The notes beneath the pieces were generated by a model. That model was not told the origin of the DNA, did not search any database, and worked only from the letters and a program-made list of their open reading frames with translations. A program made the position numbers and the translations under genes. DNA of 47,149 bases from CAZTAR01 sp043813895 (lineage in GTDB: Bacteria > Planctomycetota > Phycisphaerae > UBA1845 > UTPLA1): assembly GCA_043813895.1 (NCBI GenBank), contig JBDRKQ010000053.1:1-47149 (forward strand), read 5' to 3'. Of this stretch, positions 26,344-35,042 are shown in pieces (the stretch's first letter is position 1; the number at the start of each line of letters is the position of its first letter).

Positions 26344-27246
26344 ATGATGATGCGCAACCTCATGCTGACGCTGGCCTACGATGGCAGCGACTTCCACGGC
26401 TGGCAGGTCCAGCCCGGGCTCAGAACGGTGCAAGGTTGCCTTGAACAAGCCCTCAGGAGGACCCTGCGACACCAGGTCGTCGTCATCGGGTGCAGCCGAA
26501 CGGACTCCGGCGTACACGCGGCCGCCCACGTCGAGAATGTCTTCACCACGCTTCCCACTCCCACGCGGAATATCTTCCGCAGTCTCGGCGCGCGGCTCCC
26601 CAAAGACATGACCGCGCTGCGGCTCGCCGACGTCCCCCTGACGTTCCACGCCACGCGGTCCGCCGTTTCGAAGCTCTACAGGTATCGAATCCACAACACC
26701 ACGTGCCGCCCCTGCGAACAACTGTTGCAGCGGTTCGTATATCACTTTTGGCAACCCCTCGACATTGAGAGGATGCGGGAAGCTGCTCAGCATTGGGTCG
26801 GCACGCATGACTATTCTTCGTTTGTATCCGCCGGAAACGAGCGGAGTTCAAACGTGCGAACCGTACATCGGATCGAGATAAGCCGAGTCGGCTGGGAAAT
26901 TCAGATCGACATCGAAGGGGCGGGCTTCCTCTACAAGCAGGTCCGCAACATGGTTGGCACACTTGTCGAAATCGGAAGAGGACACTGGCCCGCCGCGGCT
27001 GCGAAGGAGATCCTCGATGCAAGGGACCGCGCAAACGCCGGCCCCACCGCGCCCGCCAGGGGTCTCTGTCTTCGGTGGGTACGCTACGACATCCCCAGCC
27101 TTCCGGAGCCTTCGGCCGAGCTGCGAATGCGTGCCGAATCTGCCGAGCCTCCAGCCGGTGTGATGCGGGCCGAGGTCGAACGGCTCGGACGCGCGACCGC
27201 GCCGGCCCCGCCGGGGATCGACCTTCACGAAGAACCGCCGGCCTGA
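26344..27246 (+). CDS. truA: tRNA pseudouridine(38-40) synthase TruA
   Basis: TruA isomerises uridines 38-40 in the anticodon stem of many tRNAs. The product is 300 residues; the family norm is about 250, the extra being a Pro/Glu/Ala-rich C-terminal tail. The catalytic Asp54 is in GCSRTDSGVHA, with Ser in place of the usual Ala after the Asp. Conserved FHATRSAVSKLYRYRI and GAGFLYKQVRNMVGTLVEIG complete the fold. The start has three consecutive ATG-type codons (26344, 26347, 26350) and no strong ribosome-binding site. It is divergent from the phosphodiesterase gene, with the glycosyltransferase gene following 75 nt downstream. Confidence 0.94.
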   Translation: MMMRNLMLTLAYDGSDFHGWQVQPGLRTVQGCLEQALRRTLRHQVVVIGCSRTDSGVHAAAHVENVFTTLPTPTRNIFRSLGARLPKDMTALRLADVPLTFHATRSAVSKLYRYRIHNTTCRPCEQLLQRFVYHFWQPLDIERMREAAQHWVGTHDYSSFVSAGNERSSNVRTVHRIEISRVGWEIQIDIEGAGFLYKQVRNMVGTLVEIGRGHWPAAAAKEILDARDRANAGPTAPARGLCLRWVRYDIPSLPEPSAELRMRAESAEPPAGVMRAEVERLGRATAPAPPGIDLHEEPPA

Positions 27247-27321
27247 GGACGCCCACGTGAATCCGCCTCTCCCGAACGCCCGCCGCAAGTATCCCGAAGT
27301 TGTCTCGCACGCTGACGAACC

Positions 27322-28473
27322 ATGAGAATCGTACACGTCATCACCAGGCTCATCATCGGCGGCGCGCAGGAGAACACCCTCTTGACCTGCGAAGGCCTGC
27401 GGGAAAAGGGCCACGATGTGTTCTTGGTGAGCGGGCCGACGACGGGCCCGGAGGGCTCTCTCGAACCGAGAGCCCGTGACGGTGGATACCCCTTCGAGAT
27501 CGTCCCGAGCCTGGTCCGGCAGGTGAGCCCCTCTTGCGACTTGCGAGCGCTGTTCGCGCTCAAGCGCGTCTTCGAGCGGTTGCGACCGGATGTCGTCCAC
27601 ACCCACTCGAGCAAAGCGGGCGTGCTCGGCAGAATCGCGGCGGTGAGGGCTCGCGTTCCCGCGATCGTTCACACGATCCACGGGATGAGCTTTAACAGAA
27701 CTCAGCCGCGATGGATCAGAGCCGCCTACGCGTGGGCGGAGCGATACTGCGCCAAGCGGTGCCACGCCATTGTCAGTGTCGCCGATGCCATGACCGAACA
27801 GGCGCTGAATGCCGGCATCGGCCGCCCGGACAAGTTCCAGACCATCCGGAGCGGCATCGATGTCGCGGACTTCGATCCCCGCAAGTATGACCGCGCCGCG
27901 GTCAGGAGCGAGTGGGGATTCGGCGACGACGAGGTCGTTGTCGGCACGGTCGCCCGGCTGTTCTTCAATAAGGGCTACGAACAACTCATCGACGTGATGC
28001 AGCAGTCGCTCGCCCGAGAGCCCGCTTTGCGATTCGTCTGGATCGGCGACGGCGCGGCCCGACATGTTTACGAGGCCGAACTCGAGCGCCGCGGCCTGCG
28101 GCGTCACACGCTTCTCACCGGCCTGCTTCCGCCGGAACAAATGCCACGTGTACTCGCCGGGATCGACCTGCTCGCGCACACATCGCTCTGGGAGGGCCTG
28201 CCGCGTGCGGTGGTCCAGGCCCTGCTCATGCGGAAGCCCGCCGTCTGTTTCGCCATCGACGGAGCCCCCGAGGTCGTCATCCCGGGCAAGACGGGCCGGA
28301 CGGCGCCCCTCCACGACATCGCCGCCTTCGCCGACGCCCTTGTCGAGCTCGCGCAGGACCCGCGCTGTCTGGCCGAATACGGCGAGGCGGGACGCCGGTT
28401 ATGCCTCGGCCAGTTCGATCATCACCGCATGGTGGAGGAGTTGATCCGCCTCTATTCGCGCATCGCGGTTTGA
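27322..28473 (+). CDS. GT4-family glycosyltransferase
   Basis: A 383-residue GT-B retaining glycosyltransferase. The N-terminal domain begins MRIVHVITRLIIGGAQENTL, with the GGA(Q/E) acceptor-side loop typical of GT4. PDVVHTHSSKAG closes the first Rossmann fold. The C-terminal domain starts at VVGTVARLFFNKGYE and includes FVWIGDGA, HTSLWEGLPRAVVQALLM and APEVVIPGKTG, the Glu-rich nucleotide-sugar binding segment. It probably transfers a hexose to a surface polysaccharide or lipid-linked glycan. The donor and acceptor are not evident. It starts 75 nt after truA; no polysaccharide cluster surrounds it. Confidence 0.9.
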   Translation: MRIVHVITRLIIGGAQENTLLTCEGLREKGHDVFLVSGPTTGPEGSLEPRARDGGYPFEIVPSLVRQVSPSCDLRALFALKRVFERLRPDVVHTHSSKAGVLGRIAAVRARVPAIVHTIHGMSFNRTQPRWIRAAYAWAERYCAKRCHAIVSVADAMTEQALNAGIGRPDKFQTIRSGIDVADFDPRKYDRAAVRSEWGFGDDEVVVGTVARLFFNKGYEQLIDVMQQSLAREPALRFVWIGDGAARHVYEAELERRGLRRHTLLTGLLPPEQMPRVLAGIDLLAHTSLWEGLPRAVVQALLMRKPAVCFAIDGAPEVVIPGKTGRTAPLHDIAAFADALVELAQDPRCLAEYGEAGRRLCLGQFDHHRMVEELIRLYSRIAV

Positions 28474-28536
28474 GCTGTGACTGGGAGGAAGCGATCAGCG
28501 CTCTCGATTAGCGCTCTCGATTAGAGCGAACGCTCT

Positions 28537-28588
28537 GCCGAGAATCCCTTCTCGGCAGCGGCCTGAGGACCGAGAAAGGATTCTCGGC
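28537..28588. terminator. Long hairpin after the GT4 gene (dispersed repeat)
   Basis: Second full copy of the 52-bp hairpin seen at 2904-2955, 63 nt beyond the GT4 stop. The stem is about 19 bp with a 12-nt loop. It is followed by a CAGAGCC-family repeat (28598-28623) in the same order of elements seen around other gene ends. Confidence 0.6.
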
Positions 28589-28712
28589 CCAGCGAATCAG
28601 AGCCGCGCGCGTCAGCAAGCGGTGGGCGCGAGCCGAGATGGCCCTTTCATGGGGACGATAACCGACTCCCTTACGGTCGCGGCTCTGATCTTCACGGTCG
28701 CGAGTCCGATCT

Positions 28713-30935
28713 TCACGGTTGTGGCTCCGCTTCCGCGGGCGCAGTTTCAGTCCTCGCGTCGGCTCCCTTGCCGGATACGTCCTGCTTGAGCTTCACGATC
28801 CGCCCGCGCGTCAGCCGCTTGACGCCCAGCCGCAGTTCCGCCTGGCCCGAGATAAGCGACTCGAAGTCCTTTGCGCTTCGGACGGGCACGTCGTTCACGT
28901 GCGTGATGACCTCGAACGGCTTGAGCCCCCCAACCGCGGCCTTACTGCCCGGCTCGATCTTCGAAATGATCACGCCCGGATCATCCTCCGATTTCTGCAA
29001 GTAGCGACGTGCCTCATACGTTAGATCGCAGACAGTCAAACCGAGCGGCTTGGACTTGTAGCGCGGCGCACCCTCGTAGTGCGGCGGGCTCTGCGTGATC
29101 TCAAACTGCCGCTTGACCACCCGGCCTTCGTGGAAGAACTCCGCCGTGTATTTCTTCCCAAAGCCCATGTCGGTCAAGGCACGGTTCAGGTTGCTCTCGG
29201 CGGACGGCCACGGCAGCGGCATCTGGTCGTAGTACTCTTCGCTGATGTCGTCCAGTTCGTTCCAGGGAAACGACCAATGCCATTGCTGATGGTCGCCTTC
29301 CGCCGGAACTTCGAACGGCTTGGGCTCGCCCTCGACGTGGAGGCGGAGCAGGATCCAGCCCAACTCGACGCCGGCCTCTGCCGCGGGTGAGTCCGGGTAG
29401 ACATACGAGATCAGCGCGCCGGTCTCACCGTCGCGCGTCAGGTGCGACACGTTGTTCACTCTCGCGAGTTCCTTGTTCAATCCCTGCAACTCGACGCCCA
29501 GCCATGCGAGTCGATTCTCCTCTTCTTCCGGCAGCGGGATATTGCTCGGATCGCTGTAGCTCTCGATGTCGGTCAGGATCGCTTTCACCAGGGCCGCCGG
29601 CACCAGGATCGGCTTGTCATGGCCCCACGACCACGAATCCTGCGCAGAGACCTTCTCGCGCCTGACCATCGGAATGGCCAGGAGACGCCCGTCCATATCG
29701 TGTGGGAATAGATGTTGTTGTTCGTCACCCATGCGAGGGAATATCTGCTGCTTCCACCTCAGTGAGAAGGATCCGAGACGACTGTGGTTGAAGTACATCA
29801 CGCGTTTCTCGCCTTGGATGATGACCTCCGCCGCCGGCAGCAGCTTGTTGCAGTAGTCGAGGATAGACCCCTCGGCGAGTGGCACGGGTGTGCCAAGCGG
29901 CTTATCCAGCTCCGCGATCAGACATCCGTAGTCCCGTAGCGAATGGACGAACTTCGCGCCGACGGGCTTGCCGTCCGACGCGAAGACCGCGATGTTTTCC
30001 AGCAGGGCGGTCGTTGCCGGGTCCAGGACGGCAAGCACCAGGATGTGCTTCTCGTCGAACAGGATTCCCGTGACGTCGTGCTTCGTGCCCTCGTCCTCGG
30101 ATTCCCCGCCAAGGCTGATGCCGCTGACGCTGCTGTCCCGCTTAGGGCTTCGAAAGCTCAACGTCACGCGCAGCACCGATCCGTCAACCCGCTGCTTCAG
30201 CTCGGCTAGCAGCTTTGACATCTCAGACGCTGTGACCATCGGCCAATCCAACGGCGATCCTTTCCACGAATCGTCCGCCGCTATTTTGCCGTTCATGGAC
30301 ACACCGACGGGCACGCCGTCGCCGTCGACGATCAGACAGCCCCGCGGGACGCCATGGGATTGCTGCCCGGCGGAGGTCGTGTACACCTTCTCCGGCCAAG
30401 AACCGACGATTGTCGTCCACAGGCTGTCGAATCGGGAATACCTGACCGTGAAGTAGGGGGGGGCTTTCGCGGGATCGAAGCTCAGGGGTGTGATGCCTTC
30501 CAGCGGCTGGCCGAGTTCGAGCAACACTGCTACTTCATCTCTCGCGTAGGCGGCCGGCTTCGCTTCCACCTCACGATTGCCAAACCGGACCACGATCTTC
30601 TCAACAAACCGCGGATGAAGCATGGGGTCGCGTGTGAGCACTCGCGTGGGAGAGAGCACGAAGCCCGCCACCTCCAACGGCCGTTCCTCTTTGATCAGGT
30701 CTTCGGCGTCGAAGTACGAATGCTGCTGCCCGCAGTTCGGACACTGATAACTCCACCCTGGCGATCGAGGCGCCTCGCCCTTGTCGTAGCGCAATGTGAA
30801 CTCCACGCGTACGAGTGACGAAGAGACGGCCCGCGGAATCGCTTCCCGATTCGCCGGATTTTCGATCTCCTCGCCCGGCAGGCTCGAAAGCGGCAACAGA
30901 ACCAACAGCGAAAGCACGGTTCGATTTATCATCAT
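28713..30935 (-). CDS. Pseudo-HtrA: tandem degenerate trypsin domains plus two PDZ domains
   Basis: A 740-residue exported protein, leader about 1-21. A CPNC zinc-ribbon-like pair (Cys65, Cys68) precedes the first trypsin-like domain (about 85-245). There the catalytic positions read TRDPML in place of T-N-x-H-V, RDEVAVLLEL in place of D-x-D-L-A, and GVPRGCLIVDGDG (195-207) in place of GNSGGPL; the nucleophile Ser is lost. A second domain with the same order of segments, and also without a triad, runs about 255-455 (GILFDEKHILVLAVLD, DYGCLIAELDKPL). Two PDZ domains follow (about 478-560 and 635-715). It is a likely non-catalytic substrate or adaptor partner of the HtrA encoded immediately upstream (21-nt gap, same strand). 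The family is not named. Confidence 0.75.
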   Translation of the reverse strand: MMINRTVLSLLVLLPLSSLPGEEIENPANREAIPRAVSSSLVRVEFTLRYDKGEAPRSPGWSYQCPNCGQQHSYFDAEDLIKEERPLEVAGFVLSPTRVLTRDPMLHPRFVEKIVVRFGNREVEAKPAAYARDEVAVLLELGQPLEGITPLSFDPAKAPPYFTVRYSRFDSLWTTIVGSWPEKVYTTSAGQQSHGVPRGCLIVDGDGVPVGVSMNGKIAADDSWKGSPLDWPMVTASEMSKLLAELKQRVDGSVLRVTLSFRSPKRDSSVSGISLGGESEDEGTKHDVTGILFDEKHILVLAVLDPATTALLENIAVFASDGKPVGAKFVHSLRDYGCLIAELDKPLGTPVPLAEGSILDYCNKLLPAAEVIIQGEKRVMYFNHSRLGSFSLRWKQQIFPRMGDEQQHLFPHDMDGRLLAIPMVRREKVSAQDSWSWGHDKPILVPAALVKAILTDIESYSDPSNIPLPEEEENRLAWLGVELQGLNKELARVNNVSHLTRDGETGALISYVYPDSPAAEAGVELGWILLRLHVEGEPKPFEVPAEGDHQQWHWSFPWNELDDISEEYYDQMPLPWPSAESNLNRALTDMGFGKKYTAEFFHEGRVVKRQFEITQSPPHYEGAPRYKSKPLGLTVCDLTYEARRYLQKSEDDPGVIISKIEPGSKAAVGGLKPFEVITHVNDVPVRSAKDFESLISGQAELRLGVKRLTRGRIVKLKQDVSGKGADARTETAPAEAEPQP

Positions 30936-30956
30936 GGGCTCCGGATGAAGCGGGGG

Positions 30957-32351
30957 TCAATCCTTCTCGTAATCGCGGGAGTAGTCGAGCACGACCTGCC
31001 GCATCAGACCGTCTCGCAGGACAAACAGGACGATGCGGTGCTTCCTGGTGATATCCTCGATGGCCGCCTCGTGGATTGCTTTCACATCATCCAGCGTCAC
31101 GATTTCCTTACCATCGATCTTCAAGAGGATGTCCTGCGATTGCAGGTTCGAGGCGGCGGCATTGCCGGGGTACTTGATGCCGTAAACGAAGACGCCCTTC
31201 TTGTGGAAGAAGTGGAGCCGCGGATTGTCGAACTGGTTGATCGCCTTGACTGTGAAGTCCCAACGCGGGCAATCCAGTTCCTCGCCCTCCACCTTGCCCT
31301 TCTCGCGAGGGGTGAGTTCCACCGTGATGAGCTTGCCGCCCCTGACGATCTCGACAACGGCCGGCTTGTTCTTGGGCAGCAATCCGATGTGCCGCCTGAT
31401 AGCGGGCAGATTCTCTTCCGTCATTGCCGTCAACGGTTTGCCGTTGATGCTGATGATCCGGTCCTTCGCCGCAAACCCGGCCTCGCGCGCCGGACTGTCC
31501 GGATCCGTCTCCGCCACAATGAAGCCTTCGGACGCGTCGAAGTAGATGTTGCGATTGAAGTTCCGCAGGGGCTGGATTTGCAGGCCTGTCCAGCTCCAGT
31601 TGACCTCGCCATGTTCTCGAAGTTGCGCGACGATACACTTGATCGTGTCTGACGGCACCGCGAACCCCATGTCGCCGCCCATCAGGACGCCGCGCGTGTT
31701 GAGTCCGACCGTCTCGCCGTCCGTGTTGACGAGCGGCCCGCCGGAGTTCCCCGGGCTGATTGCCGCGTCCGTTTGGAGCCACAGGCTGTACTCGCTGTTC
31801 TCGGGAAGGAACCTCCGCGTACACGAGACAATCCCGATGGAGACGGAGCGGTTCATCCCCCAGGGCGCCCCCATGGCCATCACGAAGTCGCCTTCTTTCA
31901 GCCGCGACGAGTCTCCCAGCACCGCATGTGGCAACGGTCCGGCATCGTCCGGCACAGCGAGCTGAATCAGCGCGAGGTCCGTGTCTTTGTCGGTCCCGAC
32001 GACTTTCGCGTCCATCGCTTGACCGTCGTACAACTGGCAGCGAACGTCAATGGCCTTGTCGACGACGTGCCAGTTGGTGAGTGCCTCGCCCTTCGCCGAG
32101 ATCAGCACTCCGCTGCCCGAGACTTCCTGCGACAGTTTCTTGCCGGACTCATGACCTTCGCGGATACACTTGATGAAGATGACCGCCGGGAAGACCTTCG
32201 CCTTCGCCGTCTTGACTACCTTCCGGAAGTCCATTCCGGCGACTTGGCTCGCTTCGTCCGCGCAGGCCCGTCCGATTGGGCCACATGCGAGCACGGCCGT
32301 CACGAAAACGACCTGCAACTGTCTGAGCCGGCTACTTATCCTGTCTGTCAT
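30957..32351 (-). CDS. HtrA/DegP-like serine protease (S1C)
   Basis: A periplasmic chaperone-protease. The product is 464 residues from the ATG at 32351, which gives a leader (QLQVVFVTAVLACG, about 11-24) ending near Cys30. The trypsin domain has an intact triad: His95 in LTNWHVVDKA, Asp125 in DTDLALIQL, Ser203 in SPGNSGGPLVN. Two PDZ domains follow (about 270-350 and 385-455). The first holds GFIVAETDPDSPAREAGF and the second ends in VLRDGLMRQVVLDYS. It is the first gene of a unit with the pseudo-HtrA gene. Upstream codons back to 32549 are in frame but lack a leader, so the later start is preferred. Confidence 0.9.
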   Translation of the reverse strand: MTDRISSRLRQLQVVFVTAVLACGPIGRACADEASQVAGMDFRKVVKTAKAKVFPAVIFIKCIREGHESGKKLSQEVSGSGVLISAKGEALTNWHVVDKAIDVRCQLYDGQAMDAKVVGTDKDTDLALIQLAVPDDAGPLPHAVLGDSSRLKEGDFVMAMGAPWGMNRSVSIGIVSCTRRFLPENSEYSLWLQTDAAISPGNSGGPLVNTDGETVGLNTRGVLMGGDMGFAVPSDTIKCIVAQLREHGEVNWSWTGLQIQPLRNFNRNIYFDASEGFIVAETDPDSPAREAGFAAKDRIISINGKPLTAMTEENLPAIRRHIGLLPKNKPAVVEIVRGGKLITVELTPREKGKVEGEELDCPRWDFTVKAINQFDNPRLHFFHKKGVFVYGIKYPGNAAASNLQSQDILLKIDGKEIVTLDDVKAIHEAAIEDITRKHRIVLFVLRDGLMRQVVLDYSRDYEKD

Positions 32352-32685
32352 TGCGCTGCCTGCCTCACTGCATTCTGTTGGACCTGCCATCGCTCCCTGC
32401 AGTGAATCCCGAGAGACGATGCAACTCGCAAGACAATCTGGGACCCCGATGCGGCGCAACGCGGAACCACACGCCACGCGGCCGCACGATGCGCGCTCTT
32501 GATACACGATCTCGGGATTCTCCGCAAGGCGGGCAAAAGAGCGAAGCAAGGTGCTCCATCACAACGTGAAGAGACCCCGGCCAAGGTCGGGGGCTCCTCA
32601 AGCAAGTAGGACAGGTCGCCATTCCTCGTGTGTGGAACGTTGGCCTGCCCTACTTTCTACATGCTCTTGGACGTCGCGGACCGTG
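32352..32685. other. Intergenic region between the htrA unit and hsp20 genes
   Basis: A gaccccggcc-type repeat (32573-32598) related to the palindrome at 25998-26073 is present. Beyond it is a potential 11-bp stem (agtaggacagg...cctgccctact, 32604-32655 region) that could terminate the hsp20 unit on the minus strand. No gene seen. Confidence 0.5.
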
Positions 32686-33087
32686 TTAGCCCCCGACGAC
32701 CGTGATCTTCTTCGGCTTCAGCGCGTCGGACTTCGGCAGGTGCAGCGTGAGCACCCCGTCCTTCACTTCCGCCTTGATCGCCTCGGGTTTGATCCCCTTG
32801 CCGATCTGGAAGGAGCGATGGAAATCACCGACGGTGAACTCGTTGACGAGGTATTCCGTCTGTCGCTCGTCCTGCCTCGGAGGGACCTTCGCGTGGATAG
32901 ACAGCGCCCCGTTCTCGTAGTCGATCTCGATGTCTTCCGCGCACGCGCCGGGCACGTCCGCAAGCAGGAGCAACTCGTCCGGCTTCTCAATGATGTCCAC
33001 TTTCGGAACGAACGCCGGACCCCCATGAGTCGGCTCTGCGCGGGTCACCTCGCAGTCTTGCTTTTCGATGCTCGTATCGGCTGCCAT
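32686..33087 (-). CDS. Small heat-shock protein Hsp20 (second of pair)
   Basis: An ATP-independent holdase. The product is 133 residues; an AGGAG site lies 9 nt before the ATG at 33087, so the in-frame Met at 33117 is not used. The alpha-crystallin domain runs about 28-125. It includes PKVDIIEKPDELLLLADVPGA, ENGALSIHAKV and VGDFHRSFQIGKGIKPEAIKAEV, and the closing VKDGVLTLHLPKSD. A single Cys lies in the N-terminal arm and one in the domain; it lacks the Cys cluster of its partner. It is second in a two-gene unit, 85 nt after the first hsp20 stop. Confidence 0.92.
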   Translation of the reverse strand: MAADTSIEKQDCEVTRAEPTHGGPAFVPKVDIIEKPDELLLLADVPGACAEDIEIDYENGALSIHAKVPPRQDERQTEYLVNEFTVGDFHRSFQIGKGIKPEAIKAEVKDGVLTLHLPKSDALKPKKITVVGG

Positions 33088-33172
33088 GATATCAATCTCC
33101 TGTCGTTCTCGTTGCACTGACGAGATGGTTGCACTCGCAGTGCGGTTCTTGTTTCCCTGGACTCGGGCCGGC

Positions 33173-33598
33173 TCAGTTGACCGTGACCTGGATCCGCCGT
33201 GCCTTGGCGACCTCCGCCTTGGGCAGCGTGATGCTGAGCACGCCGTTCTTCAGCGTCGCCTCGACCTTGTCGGCATTGATCTGGGCCGGGAGCCGCACCG
33301 TCCGGGCAAAGCTGCCTACCGGCCGCTCCTGCCGATGGCACGTGCAGTCGTCACACATGGCGGCCTTGCGTCCGCCCTTGAGTACCAGTGCGTCGCCCTC
33401 GACGTAGGTCTCCAAGTCGTCAAGCGTCATACCCGGCAACTCCGCCTCGGCGTAGAGAGACTCACTGTCTTCCCAGATATTCAGTGCCGGCACCACACGG
33501 CTGCGACCGTGAAAGCCGCGATCATAGACGTCCAGCATGTTGTACAATTCACGCCGCATGTGCTCGAACGCATTCATTGGATTCCGTCCAAAAAGCAT
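33173..33598 (-). CDS. Small heat-shock protein Hsp20 with Cys cluster (first of pair)
   Basis: A 141-residue holdase. GGGAGG lies 9 nt before the ATG. The alpha-crystallin domain begins at VVPALNIWEDSESLYAEAEL (35-54) and ends at VLSITLPKAEV. The loop joining beta strands 5 and 7, used for dimer exchange in this family, carries MCDDCTCH (Cys82, Cys85, Cys87, His88) between GGRKAA and RQERPVGSFARTVRLP. This is not a usual feature of bacterial Hsp20. It suggests a metal- or redox-sensing loop, by inference only. The gene is first in a unit with the second hsp20, and a sigma-54-like promoter lies 70 nt upstream. Confidence 0.92.
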   Translation of the reverse strand: MLFGRNPMNAFEHMRRELYNMLDVYDRGFHGRSRVVPALNIWEDSESLYAEAELPGMTLDDLETYVEGDALVLKGGRKAAMCDDCTCHRQERPVGSFARTVRLPAQINADKVEATLKNGVLSITLPKAEVAKARRIQVTVN

Positions 33599-34084
33599 GG
33601 TTCATGACCTCCCTTCGTTTTCAAGGTTGTCGCGTCGGCCTCACGTCTCGGGCCGACCGCCCCGCATGTTGCACGAACCATGCCAGCGGTGTGGAGCATG
33701 CCGCTGGATTGGTTGTAATGCGTTGTAGGACTGTGAGTTACCAGGAATCGTACGAAAGACGGTCACGGGCCGATCGGCCATTTTGTCAGGCAGTGTGACT
33801 GCCAAATCTTCAGGCTCGCGCGGGGCCGCCTTCTGGGCCGCCGAGGCTGAGCGGTCGGAATCATTGCGGACGTCGCACTCCGGAACCGCGACGATTTCGG
33901 ATGTTGGGTTCCGGAGACAGAACCGACACCCGGCGAACCCGCTTGTGCGAGAATCCCTTCTCGCACCCGCCTCCAAGAGGAATCCTCATCCTGCGCGAAC
34001 GAGGGCCGAGAGAGAAACCTCGGCCCCTCGCTGCGTTTCAACGTTTCGGCTTTTTGGTTTTTCGGCGTCTTGGCGTTTCAGCCA
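33599..34084. other. Intergenic region between hsp20 and folE
   Basis: It holds the candidate sigma-54 promoter and overlapping inverted repeat, and a short copy of the tgcgagaatccc hairpin (33945-33964) related to the 52-bp repeat. Long potential frames here are Arg/Ser-rich and do not look coding. Confidence 0.5.
33670..33686 (-). promoter_or_regulatory. Candidate sigma-54 promoter for the hsp20 unit
   Basis: Read on the minus strand, ctggcatggttcgtgca matches the sigma-54 consensus TGGCACG-N4-TTGCA. GG and GC are exactly 10 nt apart; the mismatches are T for C in CACG and G for T in TTGCA. It lies about 70 nt before the first hsp20 start. A 7-bp inverted repeat (ccagcgg...ccgctgg, 33683-33707) overlaps its upstream edge and could be a regulator site. 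Confidence 0.4.
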
Positions 34085-34669
34085 CTACTTGTGCAGCAGG
34101 CTCATTGCCTCGGCGCGCGTGCGGGCACTGGTGCGGCAGTAACCACGGACGGCCGACGTGACCATCGTGCTGCCGGGCTTCTTGACGCCGCGGCAGGTCA
34201 TGCAACTGTGGACCGCCTCCAGCACGACCGCTACGCCCTTGGCGCCGGCCTTCTCCATGAGGATGTCGGCAATCTGGGTGGTGAGACGCTCCTGGACCTG
34301 CGGGCGATGGGCGAAGGCGTCCACGACCCGGGCGAGCTTCGACAGGCCGATGACCTTGCCGTCCGGCAGATAGGCGATGTGGGCCTTGCCTTCGAACGGC
34401 AACAAGTGGTGCTCGCACATCGAGTAGAAGGGGACGTCGCGCAAGATCACCATCTCGTCGTAAGTCTCCGTGAAGAAGAGCTTGAGGTGGTCGGCCGGAT
34501 CAGACCGTAAACCCGCGAACATCTCCGTGTACATCCTGGCGACGCGCTGCGGCGTACCCCTCAGGCCCTCTCGATTCGGGTCTTCGCCGACAGCGACCAG
34601 AATGTCGTGTACCGCGGCGGCGATTCGTTCCTGGTCTACAGCGTGGTTGGATTCAGCCTTCTCGCTCAT
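34085..34669 (-). CDS. folE: GTP cyclohydrolase I
   Basis: First step of tetrahydrofolate (and queuosine-type) biosynthesis: GTP to dihydroneopterin triphosphate. The product is 194 residues, normal for the family. Zinc ligands are Cys85 and His88 in SMCEHHLLPF, and Cys156 in SCMTCRGVKKPGS. GLSKLARVVDAFAHRPQVQERLT and GYCRTSARTRAEAMSLL are conserved. The ATG at 34669 has a GGAAGC-like site; an in-frame Met at 34702 is less likely. Monocistronic. Zinc-dependent (FolE1) type, judged from the CEHH and CxxC patterns. Confidence 0.96.
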   Translation of the reverse strand: MSEKAESNHAVDQERIAAAVHDILVAVGEDPNREGLRGTPQRVARMYTEMFAGLRSDPADHLKLFFTETYDEMVILRDVPFYSMCEHHLLPFEGKAHIAYLPDGKVIGLSKLARVVDAFAHRPQVQERLTTQIADILMEKAGAKGVAVVLEAVHSCMTCRGVKKPGSTMVTSAVRGYCRTSARTRAEAMSLLHK

Positions 34670-34702
34670 GGTGCTTCCGGGAATCGGGCGGCGAAGAAGC
34701 AC

Positions 34703-35042
34703 ACGGGCCTCTTCAGCGTGCCTCGCAAGTCGGTGGCATTATAGGCCGCTTTGCCGCTTTCCGCACGACGCGGCCGACGTTTTCGCACCATGTCCCGCCT
34801 GTCTGGCGAGGCTGGGCGGTTGTGGGTTCCCATAACTGAAAAAACCGGGAGGTGACTTTGGCTGCTGGGCCGACGGGCGTAGAATACTAACGAAGCTTGA
34901 GAGCGGGGCTCGACGACGCCGGACGGCTCTGGGGGGAGCGAACCGCCGGCCACCTTCTCCATGTCACGTGCCTCGCTGCTCGGCGCCCAGTCCCGGCGCA
35001 GAACGTCGGGCGCCAACAGCCATAGGGAGGGGGGATCGAACG
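34703..35042. other. Divergent promoter region between folE and the secreted repeat protein
   Basis: A plus-strand sigma-70-like promoter is at 34859-34886 and an agggagggggg ribosome-binding site precedes the ATG at 35043. The rest is leader or folE upstream DNA with no further feature recognised. Confidence 0.5.
34859..34886 (+). promoter_or_regulatory. Candidate sigma-70 promoter for the secreted repeat protein
   Basis: TTGGCT (34859-34864) and TAGAAT (34881-34886) are separated by 16 nt on the plus strand. This would place transcription start near 34893, leaving a leader of about 150 nt before the ATG at 35043. Confidence 0.45.

Noticed and set aside
26848..28314. Open frame of 488 codons on the minus strand
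   Set aside because: Antisense to truA and the GT4 gene; composition typical of shadows.
33598..33625. Sigma-32-like CTTGAA upstream of hsp20
   Set aside because: It lies only about 20 nt before the ATG, with no -10 element at the right spacing.
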